A stretch of 64,000 nucleotides of DNA, taken from positions 192,279 to 256,278 of the forward strand of contig JARGPB010000003.1 of NCBI GenBank assembly GCA_029212905.1. The letters are read 5' to 3'. This document shows positions 26,622 through 35,228 of this stretch, piece after piece. The stretch is from Thalassovita sp. (GTDB taxonomy: Bacteria > Pseudomonadota > Alphaproteobacteria > Rhodobacterales > Rhodobacteraceae). Positions within the stretch are counted from its first letter, which is position 1, and the number at the start of each line of letters is the position of its first letter. The notes under the pieces were generated by a model. The model made no database searches, was not told the DNA's origin, and worked only from the letters and a program-made list of their open reading frames with translations. Both the position numbers and the translations under genes were made by a program.

Positions 26622-27767
26622 ATGTCATTTTTCGGCAAGCTGAAACAACGCCTGACTCGCTCGTCCTCGAAGTTGGAGGAGGGGCTGGAGTCGATTGTCG
26701 AAGACGGCGGCGTTGCAGAGGATAGCGGCGCAGAGCAAACACCGGCCGAGCCAGAGCCCGTTTCCAAACCAGAGCCCGTTGCGGACCCGCAGGTTGCGGC
26801 TGATCCTGATCCTGATCCTGTTCCGGCGCCGAAACCTGCGCCTGTGCCCGATCCGGCGCCTGTGCCCGAAGCTGCGGCAAAACCCGGCATTCTGGGCCGT
26901 CTTATGGGCCGGTCCGAAGACAAGCCTGTCGTGCGGCGCGTGCTGGATGACGACATGCTGGAACAGCTCGAAGAGCTGCTGATCGCCTCGGATATGGGGG
27001 TGGATACGGCGCTGCGGGTGACGGCCAATATCGCCGAAGGCCGGTTCGGCAAGAAGCTGTCGACCCAGGAAATCAAGCGCCTGCTGGCGGATGAAATCGC
27101 CCGGATCATGGAGGATGTGGCCAAGCCGATGCCGCTGTATCCGCGCAAGCCTCAGGTCGTGCTGGTGGTGGGCGTCAACGGATCCGGCAAAACCACGACG
27201 ATCGGCAAATTGGCCAGCCAGTTCAAAGGCGCAGGCAAAAAGGTGGTGATCGCGGCGGGCGACACGTTCCGCGCCGCAGCCGTGGAGCAATTGCAGGTCT
27301 GGGGCGAGCGCGCAGGCGTGCCCGTCCTGACCGCCCCCGAAGGATCAGATCCCGCCAGCCTGGCGTTCGATGCAATGACCAAAGCTGAGGCCGAGGGCGC
27401 GGATCTGCTGATGATCGACACGGCGGGGCGGCTGCAAAACCGCGCCGACCTGATGGAGGAGCTGGCGAAAATCGTCCGGGTCATCCGCAAAAAGGACGAA
27501 ACCGCGCCGCATAACACTTTGCTTGTGCTTGACGCGACAACCGGGCAGAACGCGCTGAGCCAGGTCGAGACCTTCCAGAAATTGGCGGATGTTTCGGGGC
27601 TGGTAATGACGAAACTGGACGGAACCGCCAAGGGCGGGGTGCTGGTGGCACTGGCGGATAAATTCGGCCTGCCCATTCACGCCATCGGCGTGGGCGAGCA
27701 GATCGACGATCTTGCGCCTTTCGACCCCGAAGAATTTGCGAAGGCGCTGACAGGTCTTGATGCTTGA
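26622..27767 (+). CDS. ftsY: Signal recognition particle receptor FtsY
   Basis: This 381-residue GTPase receives SRP-ribosome complexes at the inner membrane. The N-terminal A domain (about 10-85) is acidic and Pro-rich and contains a short DPDP repeat. The N and G domains follow, with GVNGSGKTTTIGKLA (P-loop), AAGDTFRAAAVEQLQ, LLMIDTAGRL and MTKLDGTAKGG. The start MSFFGKLKQRL is preferred over an upstream ATG. The next gene starts inside its last codons. Confidence 0.96.
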   Translation: MSFFGKLKQRLTRSSSKLEEGLESIVEDGGVAEDSGAEQTPAEPEPVSKPEPVADPQVAADPDPDPVPAPKPAPVPDPAPVPEAAAKPGILGRLMGRSEDKPVVRRVLDDDMLEQLEELLIASDMGVDTALRVTANIAEGRFGKKLSTQEIKRLLADEIARIMEDVAKPMPLYPRKPQVVLVVGVNGSGKTTTIGKLASQFKGAGKKVVIAAGDTFRAAAVEQLQVWGERAGVPVLTAPEGSDPASLAFDAMTKAEAEGADLLMIDTAGRLQNRADLMEELAKIVRVIRKKDETAPHNTLLVLDATTGQNALSQVETFQKLADVSGLVMTKLDGTAKGGVLVALADKFGLPIHAIGVGEQIDDLAPFDPEEFAKALTGLDA

Positions 27768-28194
27768 GATCCACGAAACCCTAAAAACCCAGGCAGATTG
27801 GGAAGGCAGCAGTCTTTTCAATGACATGGACGATCTGATGCAATGGGCGCGGATCGACCACGACTGGGACGAGGACGGCTGGCCGGACGGTCGGGTTGTC
27901 TGTGCCGAATGCGTTCTGACCGACGGCGAGGACGTGGTGGGCATGGGCCGGGTGATCTGGGATTCGCATGTCGAAGACAGCCCGCCGCGCATTGCGCATC
28001 TGTGTCTGACCCCGGCGCAACGGACGGATTTCGTGATCGAGAGCCTCGAATCGGTGCTGGTGGAATCTTACGCCCAGGAACCCATCGGCGGAGAATTGGT
28101 GCGCCTGCACAGCGGCCGCGACCTGGACCTGACCGAGCGCGCTCGGACTCATCTGGCGGGGTTGCCCGGCCATGTTGACCCCCGAATGATATGA
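27760..28194 (+). CDS. Unknown protein, translationally coupled to ftsY
   Basis: This 144-residue soluble acidic protein begins MLEIHETLKTQADWEG. Its ATG lies 8 bases before the end of ftsY, and its own stop overlaps the ATG of the DMT permease (ATGA). Conserved-looking elements include WARIDHDWDEDGWPDG, the Cys pair VVCAECVLT, and IAHLCLTPAQ. I recognise no domain. The genes ftsY, this one, a permease and yciB form one tight run. Confidence 0.72.
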   Translation: MLEIHETLKTQADWEGSSLFNDMDDLMQWARIDHDWDEDGWPDGRVVCAECVLTDGEDVVGMGRVIWDSHVEDSPPRIAHLCLTPAQRTDFVIESLESVLVESYAQEPIGGELVRLHSGRDLDLTERARTHLAGLPGHVDPRMI

Positions 28195-29093
28195 GCGCCT
28201 GGCTCGTCACGCTGGAAGGCACAGAGGCGGGCCATAATCTGGCGCTGGCACTGGCGTTGTTGGCGGCCTTCTTGCACGCTATTTTCGGCGCGATCCAGAA
28301 GGGCCGGCATGATCCGTGGCTGTCGCGGGGATCCATTGATTTCTGGTATGCCATGATGGCGGCGCCGCTGGCGCTGTTCGTATTCCCCTGGCCCGAGCCG
28401 CATATGTGGCCGATCTTTGCCACCGTCTGGGTGATCCACACGGTCTATAAGGTGCTACAGGCGATGGCCTATACGCGCGGGTCCTATACGGTGGTGTATC
28501 CGGTGGTGCGCGGGACGGGGCCGTTTTTCACAGTGATCGGCGCCTATCTGCTGTTCGGCGAGGTGTTTACGCTGGTGCAATGGCTGGGCGTGGGTGTCCT
28601 GCTGGCGGGGATTTTCGGGCTGGCGCTGTATAACTATCTGAAACTCGACGGAAATCGCGGCATGATGGGCGCCGCGCTGGGGCTGGCGGTGCTGACGGGC
28701 TGTCTGGTCGCGATGTATACGACCTATGACGCCTATGGCATCCGCGCGACCGAAGACCCATTTACGTTTCTGGCGTGGTTCTTTTTGATCGACGGGCTGT
28801 TCATGCCGGTGGTCGCGGGGCTGCGCTGGCGGTCGATGGAGACCCGGCCCGCGCTGCCGCCCCTGATGGTGCGGGGCGTGGTGGGCGCGCTGGTTGCGTT
28901 CTTTAGCTTTGGGTCGATCATGCTGGCGACACGGCTGGACAAGGTGGGCGAGGCGGCGGTTCTGCGCGAGACCTCGACCGTGTTCGCGGCGGTGATTGGC
29001 TGGCTGTTCCTGAAAGAAACCGTAGGCCCGCGCAGGGCAGGGCTGATGGCCCTGATCGCCGTGGGCGCAGTGATTGTAGAGATGGGAGGCTGA
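28191..29093 (+). CDS. DMT superfamily permease (EamA domains)
   Basis: This 300-residue membrane protein has about ten hydrophobic helices in two halves. The first half holds KVLQAMAYTRGSYTVVYPVV and GPFFTVIGAYLLFGEVFT, the second TRLDKVGEAAVLRETSTVFA and GWLFLKETVGPRRAGL, the pattern of EamA repeats. The substrate is unknown. It overlaps the upstream gene by four bases and is followed after 3 bases by yciB, which has a GTG start. Confidence 0.88.
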   Translation: MSAWLVTLEGTEAGHNLALALALLAAFLHAIFGAIQKGRHDPWLSRGSIDFWYAMMAAPLALFVFPWPEPHMWPIFATVWVIHTVYKVLQAMAYTRGSYTVVYPVVRGTGPFFTVIGAYLLFGEVFTLVQWLGVGVLLAGIFGLALYNYLKLDGNRGMMGAALGLAVLTGCLVAMYTTYDAYGIRATEDPFTFLAWFFLIDGLFMPVVAGLRWRSMETRPALPPLMVRGVVGALVAFFSFGSIMLATRLDKVGEAAVLRETSTVFAAVIGWLFLKETVGPRRAGLMALIAVGAVIVEMGG

Positions 29094-29096
29094 GAC

Positions 29097-29705
29097 GTGG
29101 CCGAAAACAAGATCAACCCGATGCTGAAAACCGCGCTAGAGCTGGGCCCGGTGGTGATATTCTTTGCCGCTTATGTCTGGCTGAAGGATCGTGTTTTCAC
29201 GATTGGCGGCACGGAATACGAGGGGTTCATTCTGGTCACGGCCGGGTTCATTCCGCTGATGCTGCTGTCCACGGGGCTGTTGTGGAAACTGACGGGACAT
29301 GTGTCCAAGATGCAGGTCGTGACCCTGGTGCTGGTGGTGATCTTTGGCGGGCTGTCGGTCTGGCTGAATGATGACCGGTTCTTTAAGATGAAACCGACGC
29401 TGATTTACCTGCTGTTTGGCGGGGCTTTGGGGGTCGGGCTGTTGCGCGGCGAGAGCTATCTGCAATCGGTGATGGAGGCGGCCTTGCCGTTGACACAAGA
29501 GGGCTGGATGGTGCTGACCAAGCGCCTGTGCGGGTTCTTTTTCGGGCTGGCGGTGCTGAACGAGCTGATCTGGCGGACGCAGAGCACGGATACCTGGGTC
29601 TATTTCAAGACCTTTGGGCTGACCGCGGCGATTTTCCTGTTCTTCGTGACGCAGAATTCCGTGTTCAAGAAATACGCGATTGAAGAGGACAGCTCTGACG
29701 GGTGA
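29097..29705 (+). CDS. yciB: Inner membrane-spanning protein YciB (septation protein A family)
   Basis: This 202-residue protein has about five membrane helices and the family signature: NPMLKTALELGPVVIFF at the start, LSVWLNDDRFFKMKPTLIY in the middle and LNELIWRTQSTDTWVYFKTF near the end. YciB-type proteins affect septation and envelope synthesis in enterobacteria; the mechanism is unclear. The start is GTG (VAENKINPM). A hairpin (29721-29741) 15 bases downstream probably terminates the operon. Confidence 0.92.
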   Translation: MAENKINPMLKTALELGPVVIFFAAYVWLKDRVFTIGGTEYEGFILVTAGFIPLMLLSTGLLWKLTGHVSKMQVVTLVLVVIFGGLSVWLNDDRFFKMKPTLIYLLFGGALGVGLLRGESYLQSVMEAALPLTQEGWMVLTKRLCGFFFGLAVLNELIWRTQSTDTWVYFKTFGLTAAIFLFFVTQNSVFKKYAIEEDSSDG

Positions 29706-29720
29706 GCCCGGAGGAGAGCG

Positions 29721-29770
29721 CCGGGGGCTGACTGCCCCCGGACCCCCGTGAGTATTTTCGGCAAGATGAA
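29721..29770 (+). repeat. Hairpin plus copy 3 of the 21-base repeat
   Basis: CCGGGGGC and GCCCCCGG form a perfect 8-base stem around TGACT (29721-29741). The 21-base repeat follows at 29750-29770 (GAGTATTT, TCG, GCAAGATGAA). The same hairpin-then-repeat order is seen at 40858-40904, so the unit may be one composite element that also ends the upstream operon. Confidence 0.75.
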
Positions 29771-29775
29771 AGGGG

Positions 29776-30483
29776 TTAGCCCTTTTGGCCGAAGAGGACC
29801 TTGTGGGTGGATTGGTTCAGGGCGGCGTTGTTGCGTTGTTCGGACGCGAGGGCGCGGCCGGTCTGAACGGCGGGGCGGGCGGCGAGTTCGTCCAGCCAGC
29901 GTTTGAGATTGGGTTTGTCGTCCAGCGTTTGTTGTTGGCCTTCCCACAGGGACGCCCAGGGCCAGATCGCCATATCCGCAATCGAGTAGAAATCCCCAGC
30001 GACGTATTGATGTTGGCCCAATTGAGTGTCGAGCACGCGGTAGAGGCGTGAGACCTCGTTGCGGTAGCGGTCCTGGGCATAGGGCAGATCCTGGGGCGGA
30101 TCCATTGCGGGGGCGTATTTCAGGAAGTGATGCGCCTGACCCGCCATCGGGCCGACGCCGCCCATTTGCCACATCAGCCATTGATCCACCGCGATGCGGT
30201 CGCGTTGCGTGGGGCCGCAGAACTGGCCGGTTTTGCGGGCCAGATATTGCAGGATCGCGCCGGATTCGAAGATCGAGATCGGGGCGCCGTCGGGGCCGTC
30301 GTGATCCACGATCGCGGGCATCCGATTGTTGGGCGACAGTTTCAGAAACTCGGGCGCGAACTGATCCCCCGCGCCGATGTTTACCAGATGGGTGGTGTAG
30401 GGCAGGCCCATTTCCTCGAGTGCGATGGAGATTTTCCATCCGTTGGGGGTGGGCCAGTAATACAGGTCGATTGGCTGTGTCAT
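29776..30483 (-). CDS. Glutathione S-transferase family protein
   Basis: This 235-residue protein has an N-terminal thioredoxin-fold domain (DLYYWPTPNGWKISIALEEM, IFESGAILQYLARK) and a C-terminal helical domain (DRYRNEVSRLYRVLDTQLGQ, YSIADMAIWPWASLWEG). The TPNGWKISI pattern and FESGAIL match the YfcG/YghU group, which reduce disulfides or peroxides with glutathione. It begins 25 bases after the stop of the hydrolase gene on the same strand, so the two may be co-transcribed. Confidence 0.88.
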   Translation of the reverse strand: MTQPIDLYYWPTPNGWKISIALEEMGLPYTTHLVNIGAGDQFAPEFLKLSPNNRMPAIVDHDGPDGAPISIFESGAILQYLARKTGQFCGPTQRDRIAVDQWLMWQMGGVGPMAGQAHHFLKYAPAMDPPQDLPYAQDRYRNEVSRLYRVLDTQLGQHQYVAGDFYSIADMAIWPWASLWEGQQQTLDDKPNLKRWLDELAARPAVQTGRALASEQRNNAALNQSTHKVLFGQKG

Positions 30484-30508
30484 GTTCGCTCCGCTTCTTT
30501 GATTGCGG

Positions 30509-31447
30509 TCATGATGGCGCTTTGCGGAGCAATGGCAAGCTGACCGTGGGGCGGGGCGGTGCAAAAAGCCGTGACCAGCGCGGGGGAGGCTGGTCGGGCA
30601 GGGCGGCCTGAAGCGCGCGGAACGGATGGCGCTGAGGCTGGAGCAGCAGCGCGCGGTAGAGATCAAAAACGCCGGGGCGCAGGTAGGCGGACCAGTGACA
30701 GATGCGGCGCTGAGGCGGCGCGATGGGCAGGCCTCGGGTTTTGAGGGCGTCCAGCAGGTGGGGGTTGTCCAGGTGCAGGGTCAGCAGGTTCGGCGCATCG
30801 GGTGGGGCGCTGCCCATGATGCGGTCTTTGGGTTGGGGCGGGGCGATCAGCCGTTCCAGCGCAAAGTCATAGAGATCGTTTTCGCGGCTGGTGATGGTGA
30901 AGGTCTCGGTTTGGCGGCCGGCGGGGGTGTTCAGCGCGGCGGTTGCGGTGGAGCGGTACTCGGCCGGGGCGAGCAAGAGCAGCCGGTGCAGGCTGCCGGG
31001 CGGCACATGGGGCAGGGCGGACAGGATCACGCGCGCGCCCATCGAGTGGCCAATGGCATGGATGGGGCGGTCGGGCGCGAGCCTGTGCAGGGCCTGGATC
31101 AGATCAGCCAAGGCGAGCCCCGCCTGAGTGGCGCGGGCGTGGGCCTGCCACAGGGACCCCAGCGCCTGCCAGCCAAAGGCGATGGCCAGGCCGGGCTGGT
31201 TCTGGGTGCCAAGACCCAGGGCGCGGGGCCAGCTGAGGGCCTTCCAGTGGGGGGGCTGATCGTCGGTGGACAGGATATGGCGATGCGGGCAATCGGCCCC
31301 GGCGCCGGGGGCAAAGCGGTAGCCATGCACCATCACAATGATCGGTCCCGCGCCCTGCGCCATCCGGGCCAGCGTGGGGCCCAGTGGCTGGGCGCTCCCA
31401 TGCAGGCAAAGCCCGTGATCCGCGGCATTGATCCGTAGCAGTGGCAT
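30509..31447 (-). CDS. Alpha/beta hydrolase family protein
   Basis: This 312-residue protein has the alpha/beta-hydrolase oxyanion region (IIVMVHGYRFAPGAG), the nucleophile elbow GHSMGA and a plausible Asp/His region near YLRPGVFDLY. There is no signal peptide. It resembles the DUF900-like hydrolase group; the substrate cannot be inferred. MPLLRINAADHG, preceded by GGGGAA, is preferred over an earlier start that gives 17 atypical residues. The GST gene follows on the same strand. Confidence 0.8.
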   Translation of the reverse strand: MPLLRINAADHGLCLHGSAQPLGPTLARMAQGAGPIIVMVHGYRFAPGAGADCPHRHILSTDDQPPHWKALSWPRALGLGTQNQPGLAIAFGWQALGSLWQAHARATQAGLALADLIQALHRLAPDRPIHAIGHSMGARVILSALPHVPPGSLHRLLLLAPAEYRSTATAALNTPAGRQTETFTITSRENDLYDFALERLIAPPQPKDRIMGSAPPDAPNLLTLHLDNPHLLDALKTRGLPIAPPQRRICHWSAYLRPGVFDLYRALLLQPQRHPFRALQAALPDQPPPRWSRLFAPPRPTVSLPLLRKAPS

Positions 31448-31534
31448 TTCCCCGCCCCTGTGCACCGTGTTTGCGCTGTTTCTAGGCCAAGCGTGCAAAG
31501 CGGATGTGAAAGACTGGTTAAGAGAACGTAACGG

Positions 31535-31563
31535 TTGACGGCTACTTTGGGTGGGACTATCAG
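31535..31563 (+). promoter_or_regulatory. Sigma-70-type promoter of metZ
   Basis: A -35 box TTGACG (31535-31540) and a -10 box TATCAG (31558-31563) are 17 bases apart, the ideal spacing. Transcription should begin near 31569-31571, exactly at the 5' edge of the SAM-II aptamer, so the leader starts with the riboswitch. Confidence 0.75.
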
Positions 31564-31568
31564 GCGGG

Positions 31569-31620
31569 CGTGGCGATTTGTTACCGGATTGCGGGCCACG
31601 TTAAACATGCCGCTAAAAGG
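31569..31620 (+). ncRNA. SAM-II riboswitch aptamer
   Basis: CGTGGC (31569-31574) pairs with GCCACG (31595-31600) to give stem P1. The conserved GATTTG and ATTGCGGGCCACGTTAAA are present, and GCTAAAAGG (31612-31620) supplies the pseudoknot strand typical of the SAM-II (metA) class. This class binds S-adenosylmethionine in alphaproteobacteria and controls methionine genes. Here it precedes metZ, as expected. Confidence 0.9.
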
Positions 31621-31632
31621 TCAGGATGAGAG

Positions 31633-31667
31633 AGCCCCTTTCGCTTGACCGCGTCGGGGCTTTTTTA
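31633..31667 (+). terminator. Terminator in the metZ leader, likely the riboswitch expression platform
   Basis: AGCCCC (31633-31638) and GGGGCT (31656-31661) form a stem, followed by a run of T (31661-31666). It lies 12 bases after the SAM-II aptamer and about 30 bases before the metZ start. SAM binding probably decides whether this hairpin stops transcription. Confidence 0.7.
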
Positions 31668-31695
31668 TTGGGCCGTGGGCCCGGAGGGATGACAG

Positions 31696-32877
31696 ATGAG
31701 CGACAGCTGGAAAAAACGCACCAAACTGGTTCATGGCGGCACGCGCCGTTCACAATATAACGAGGTCTCTGAGGCCATTTTCCTGACACAGGGATTTGTC
31801 TATGACACGGCCGAGCAGGCCGAAGCGCGGTTCCTGGAAACCGGCCCGGACGAGTTCATCTATGCCCGCTATGGCAACCCCACCGTCGCGATGTTCGAAG
31901 AGCGGATCGCCGGGCTGGAGGGCGCCGAGGACGGGTTTGCCACGGCCAGCGGCATGGCAGCGGTCAACGGCGCGCTGGTGTCGGGGCTGAAGGCCGGGGA
32001 CCACGTGGTCGCGGCGCGGGCGCTGTTCGGATCGTGCCTGTATATCCTCGAAGATGTGCTGACGCGCTACGGCGTCGAGGTGACTTTGGTTGACGGGGTC
32101 GATCTGGAGCAGTGGCGCGCAGCGGTGCGCCCGGACACCAAGCTGGTGTTCTTTGAATCGATCTCGAATCCGACGCTGGAGGTGATCGACATCGCCGCCG
32201 TGGCAGAAATTGCCCATGCGGTGGGGGCCTATGTGGTGGTGGACAACGTGTTCTCGACCCCGGTGTTTTCCAATGCGATCAGCTTGGGCGCGGATGTGGT
32301 GGTCTATTCGGCGACCAAGCATATCGACGGGCAGGGCCGCGCGCTGGGCGGGGTCATCCTGGGCACGCGCGAATTTATCCGCGGCACGGTCGAACCCTAT
32401 ATGAAACACACCGGCGCCGCGATGAGCCCGTTTACCGCGTGGATCATGCTGAAAGGCCTGGAAACCATTGATCTGCGGGTGCGGGCGCAGGCTGACAGTG
32501 CGCTGAAAATCGCACAGGCGCTGCAAGGCCATCCGAAACTGGCGCGGGTGATCTATCCGGGGCTGGCGGATCACGCGCAGCATGCGCTGTGTGCTCAGCA
32601 GATGGAAAAGGGCGGCACGGTGCTGTCCTTTGATCTGGCGGGCGGGCAGGGGGCGGCGTTTAAGGTGCTGAACGCGCTGGAGATTGCCGTGATTTCCAAC
32701 AACCTGGGCGATGCGAAATCCATCGCGACCCACCCGGCGACGACGACTCATCAGCGACTGCCTGACGAACAGAAGGTATTGCTGGGGATCACCCCCGGTC
32801 TGATCCGGTTCAGCGTCGGCCTGGAGGATGTGGACGATCTGATCGCGGACATCCTGACGGGGCTGGATCTGGTCTGA
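31696..32877 (+). CDS. metZ: O-succinylhomoserine sulfhydrylase
   Basis: This 393-residue PLP enzyme makes homocysteine directly from O-succinylhomoserine and sulfide. Family features are present: KLVHGGTRRSQYNEVSEAIF, the PLP-binding lysine in SATKHIDGQGRALGG, and ATTTHQRLPDEQK near the C-terminus. The signature suits MetZ rather than cystathionine gamma-synthase. It sits behind a promoter, a SAM-II riboswitch and a terminator, so its expression should fall when SAM is plentiful. Confidence 0.94.
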   Translation: MSDSWKKRTKLVHGGTRRSQYNEVSEAIFLTQGFVYDTAEQAEARFLETGPDEFIYARYGNPTVAMFEERIAGLEGAEDGFATASGMAAVNGALVSGLKAGDHVVAARALFGSCLYILEDVLTRYGVEVTLVDGVDLEQWRAAVRPDTKLVFFESISNPTLEVIDIAAVAEIAHAVGAYVVVDNVFSTPVFSNAISLGADVVVYSATKHIDGQGRALGGVILGTREFIRGTVEPYMKHTGAAMSPFTAWIMLKGLETIDLRVRAQADSALKIAQALQGHPKLARVIYPGLADHAQHALCAQQMEKGGTVLSFDLAGGQGAAFKVLNALEIAVISNNLGDAKSIATHPATTTHQRLPDEQKVLLGITPGLIRFSVGLEDVDDLIADILTGLDLV

Positions 32878-32988
32878 TCAGACAGGCATGCCGGGATGAC
32901 GTTTTCGGCCCATAGCCTTTCGAAATTGGAAATTCCCCGGAAGAGTGATTAGATTACTGTTCCGGGAGGAACCAGAAAGGGCTTGGGC

Positions 32989-34080
32989 ATGAATATTCAT
33001 ACGCCGGACATCGACGGTGATCCGACACGCGAGGAGGCCGAATTGGCCTTGGCGCGGCTTCGGGCATGGGCCAGTGCTGCGTCCGCCGAGGACATCGCCA
33101 ATCTGGATCCCGCCGTGGCGCGCCTGCTGCCGGGCGCGGAATACCCTGAATTGTCGCGGGAGTACCCCTCTGATTTCGTGGTGGACGCCGCGTACAAAGA
33201 GCAGCTGCCCGACCTGCAAAACGGCCCTGCCAGCCTGATCCGCGGCGCGCAGCGGCAGATCCAACATGTGGGCATTTCCAATTTCCGCCTGCCGATCCGG
33301 TTCCACACGCGCGACAGCGCCGATCTGGCACTGGAAACCAGCGTGACCGGCACCGTCAGCCTGGAGGCCGAGAAAAAGGGCATCAACATGTCCCGGATCA
33401 TGCGGTCGTTTTACAAACACGCCGAAAAGACATTCAGCTTTGAGGTGATCGAGGCGGCGCTGGATGACTATAAATCCGACCTTGAGAGCTTTGACGCGCG
33501 TATCCAGATGCGGTTTTCCTATCCAATGAAGGTAGAGAGCCTGCGGTCCGGCCTGTCGGGATATCAGTATTACGACATCGCGCTGGAGCTGGTGGAAACC
33601 GATGGTCTGCGCAAAAAGATCATGCATCTGGACTATGTTTATTCGTCGACCTGCCCCTGTTCGCTGGAGCTGAGCGAGCACGCCCGCCAGACGCGCGGAC
33701 AGCTGGCGACGCCGCATTCGCAACGCTCGGTCGCGCGGATCTCGGTCGCGGTGACGGGCGCGGACTGCCTGTGGTTCGAAGACCTGATCGACATGGCCCG
33801 CGCTGCCGTGCCGACGGAAACGCAGGTCATGGTCAAACGCGAGGACGAACAAGCCTTTGCCGAGCTGAACGCCGCGAACCCGATCTTTGTCGAGGACGCC
33901 GCGCGCCTGTTTTGCGAACATTTGCACGCAGATCCGCGCGTCGGCGATTTCCGCATCATCGCCAGCCATCAAGAAAGCCTGCACAGCCATGACGCGGTCT
34001 CGATCCTCAGCGAGGGGGACACGTTCGCGACCGAAAGCATTGATCCGAGATTGTTCCAGACGCTGTTTCATACGGGTTGA
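32989..34080 (+). CDS. folE2: GTP cyclohydrolase FolE2
   Basis: This 363-residue enzyme converts GTP to 7,8-dihydroneopterin triphosphate, the first step of folate and pterin synthesis, in the zinc-independent branch IB. Motifs include GISNFRLPI, ISVAVTGADC and the Cys pair STCPCSLELSEH, which is distinctive for FolE2. AAGGG precedes the ATG. A 7-base inverted repeat (CCCGGAA at 32936, TTCCGGG at 32960) overlaps the leader. folB and folP lie 10-12 kb downstream. Confidence 0.93.
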   Translation: MNIHTPDIDGDPTREEAELALARLRAWASAASAEDIANLDPAVARLLPGAEYPELSREYPSDFVVDAAYKEQLPDLQNGPASLIRGAQRQIQHVGISNFRLPIRFHTRDSADLALETSVTGTVSLEAEKKGINMSRIMRSFYKHAEKTFSFEVIEAALDDYKSDLESFDARIQMRFSYPMKVESLRSGLSGYQYYDIALELVETDGLRKKIMHLDYVYSSTCPCSLELSEHARQTRGQLATPHSQRSVARISVAVTGADCLWFEDLIDMARAAVPTETQVMVKREDEQAFAELNAANPIFVEDAARLFCEHLHADPRVGDFRIIASHQESLHSHDAVSILSEGDTFATESIDPRLFQTLFHTG

Positions 34081-34305
34081 CGTAGAGTCATTTCGCTGAA
34101 TTTTCGGGCGCGATGCGGGGGAACCCACCGTGTATGTCTGTTTATTGGGCGTTGCGGGCAGGGGCGGCCCCGGTGCGCGCAGAAGGATTCGGCGCTGCGG
34201 CATGGCTCTGTCAGGCTTTTGGGGTGAAATGAACCGCCCCGTCGCAGAACAGTCATTTTCGAGCGATACGCTGGGCGGACCATGCAACCGGAAAGGACCG
34301 ATCCG

Positions 34306-34719
34306 ATGATCCATGTGTTGAACCCCTATCAGTTGTCGACCTCGATGTACCGGCTGGCCGCCTACACGTTTGAGACGCAAATGACCCTGTTCAAGGCGTG
34401 CTCCGAAATGGCGGCGGCAACCAATCCGATGATCGTTTCGCGCGCGTTGATCCTGAAAAAGCCCGCGCCTGAGGCTGCGGTTGCGCGGCCGCCCGCGCGC
34501 AAGAAAGCTGTGGCCAAGCCCGCGCCTGCGACGAAGAAACCCGCAGTGGCTAAGGCCGCGGCCAAGACCCCGGCGGCCGTCGCCGAAAAACCCGCCCGGA
34601 AGGCCGCGGCACCGAAACCCGCCGCCGCGCCGAAGCCCGCAGCAGAACAACCCGCGCCCAAACGGCACCGCGCGCCCGCGACACCTCCGGGTTTGCCCAA
34701 GGGATCCTCCAAAAGCTGA
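34306..34719 (+). CDS. Small protein with a Lys/Ala/Pro-rich, histone-like tail
   Basis: This 137-residue protein has an N-terminal 50-residue helical part (NPYQLSTSMYRLAAYTFETQ, FKACSEMAAATNPMIVSRAL) and a long tail built of AAKP-type repeats (KKAVAKPAP, ATKKPAVAKAAAK). Such tails resemble histone H1-like proteins and some phasins. The N-terminus looks more like a phasin-type helix. GGAAAGGA at 34290-34297 precedes the ATG. It could bind DNA or polyhydroxyalkanoate granules; sequence alone does not decide. Confidence 0.65.
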   Translation: MIHVLNPYQLSTSMYRLAAYTFETQMTLFKACSEMAAATNPMIVSRALILKKPAPEAAVARPPARKKAVAKPAPATKKPAVAKAAAKTPAAVAEKPARKAAAPKPAAAPKPAAEQPAPKRHRAPATPPGLPKGSSKS

Positions 34720-34840
34720 TGGTCGTGCTGCGTTGCAGCATTTGCAGTGCAGGCATGTCAGGATTGCATTGGTAAAGTCAACATAACTGACCTATGTTCC
34801 ATGGCAGGGAGGAAACCAAAGGTAAACGGAGGTTTCCAAA

Positions 34841-35068
34841 ATGGCTGCTGCTGCATCCACTATCGTATTCGCCAAGGGCGGTTTGCGCGCGCGTGTTGAC
34901 GCATTTTTTGCCAGCTTGGGCAAAGCTATGATGGCTTATGCTGTTGCGCGGTCGCGCGCGGCTGAAATCCAGGCGTTGAACGACAAAACCGACGCTGAAC
35001 TGGCTCAGCTGGGCATCGCTCGTGATGATATCCCACGCTATGTGTTCCGGGACATGTTTTACGTCTGA
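34841..35068 (+). CDS. DUF1127 family small protein
   Basis: This 75-residue protein has a C-terminal DUF1127-like motif (AEIQALNDKTDAELAQLGIA, DDIPRYVFRDMFYV), in which DxELxxLGIxRxxI is characteristic. The N-terminal part is helical (LRARVDAFFASLGKAMMAYA). Short DUF1127 proteins in alphaproteobacteria have been linked to phosphate and RNA metabolism. A GGAGG site lies about 7 bases before the ATG. A terminator follows the stop. Confidence 0.85.
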   Translation: MAAAASTIVFAKGGLRARVDAFFASLGKAMMAYAVARSRAAEIQALNDKTDAELAQLGIARDDIPRYVFRDMFYV

Positions 35069-35118
35069 CCCGGACGCCACAGAATTTGAATGCCGGAGGC
35101 CATTGGGCTGACGTGTTC

Positions 35119-35158
35119 CCCCGTGCCGTATCCAATCCGGCGCGGGGTTTTTGTTTTG
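35119..35158 (+). terminator. Terminator after the DUF1127 gene
   Basis: CCCCGTGCCG (35119-35128) pairs with CGGCGCGGGG (35138-35147), with one G-T pair, and is followed by TTTTTGTTTTG. This is a typical rho-independent terminator. Confidence 0.75.
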
Positions 35159-35181
35159 TGAGCTTGCGGCGGGGCAAAAGA

Positions 35182-35207
35182 AAAGGCGCGGATTGCTCCG
35201 CGCCTTT
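35182..35207. terminator. Second hairpin, for the convergent gene
   Basis: AAAGGCGCGGA (35182-35192) and TCCGCGCCTTT (35197-35207) are perfect complements around TTGC. The A and T tails make it usable from both strands, most likely ending the minus-strand gene at 35229. Confidence 0.8.
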
Positions 35208-35228
35208 CTGCATTGAGTGGGGCAGGGG

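Noticed and set aside
32936..32966. A hairpin in the folE2 leader as a possible riboswitch or Zur site
   Set aside because: The stem is only 7 bases, and the inner sequence does not match known zinc or pterin elements; it may be chance.
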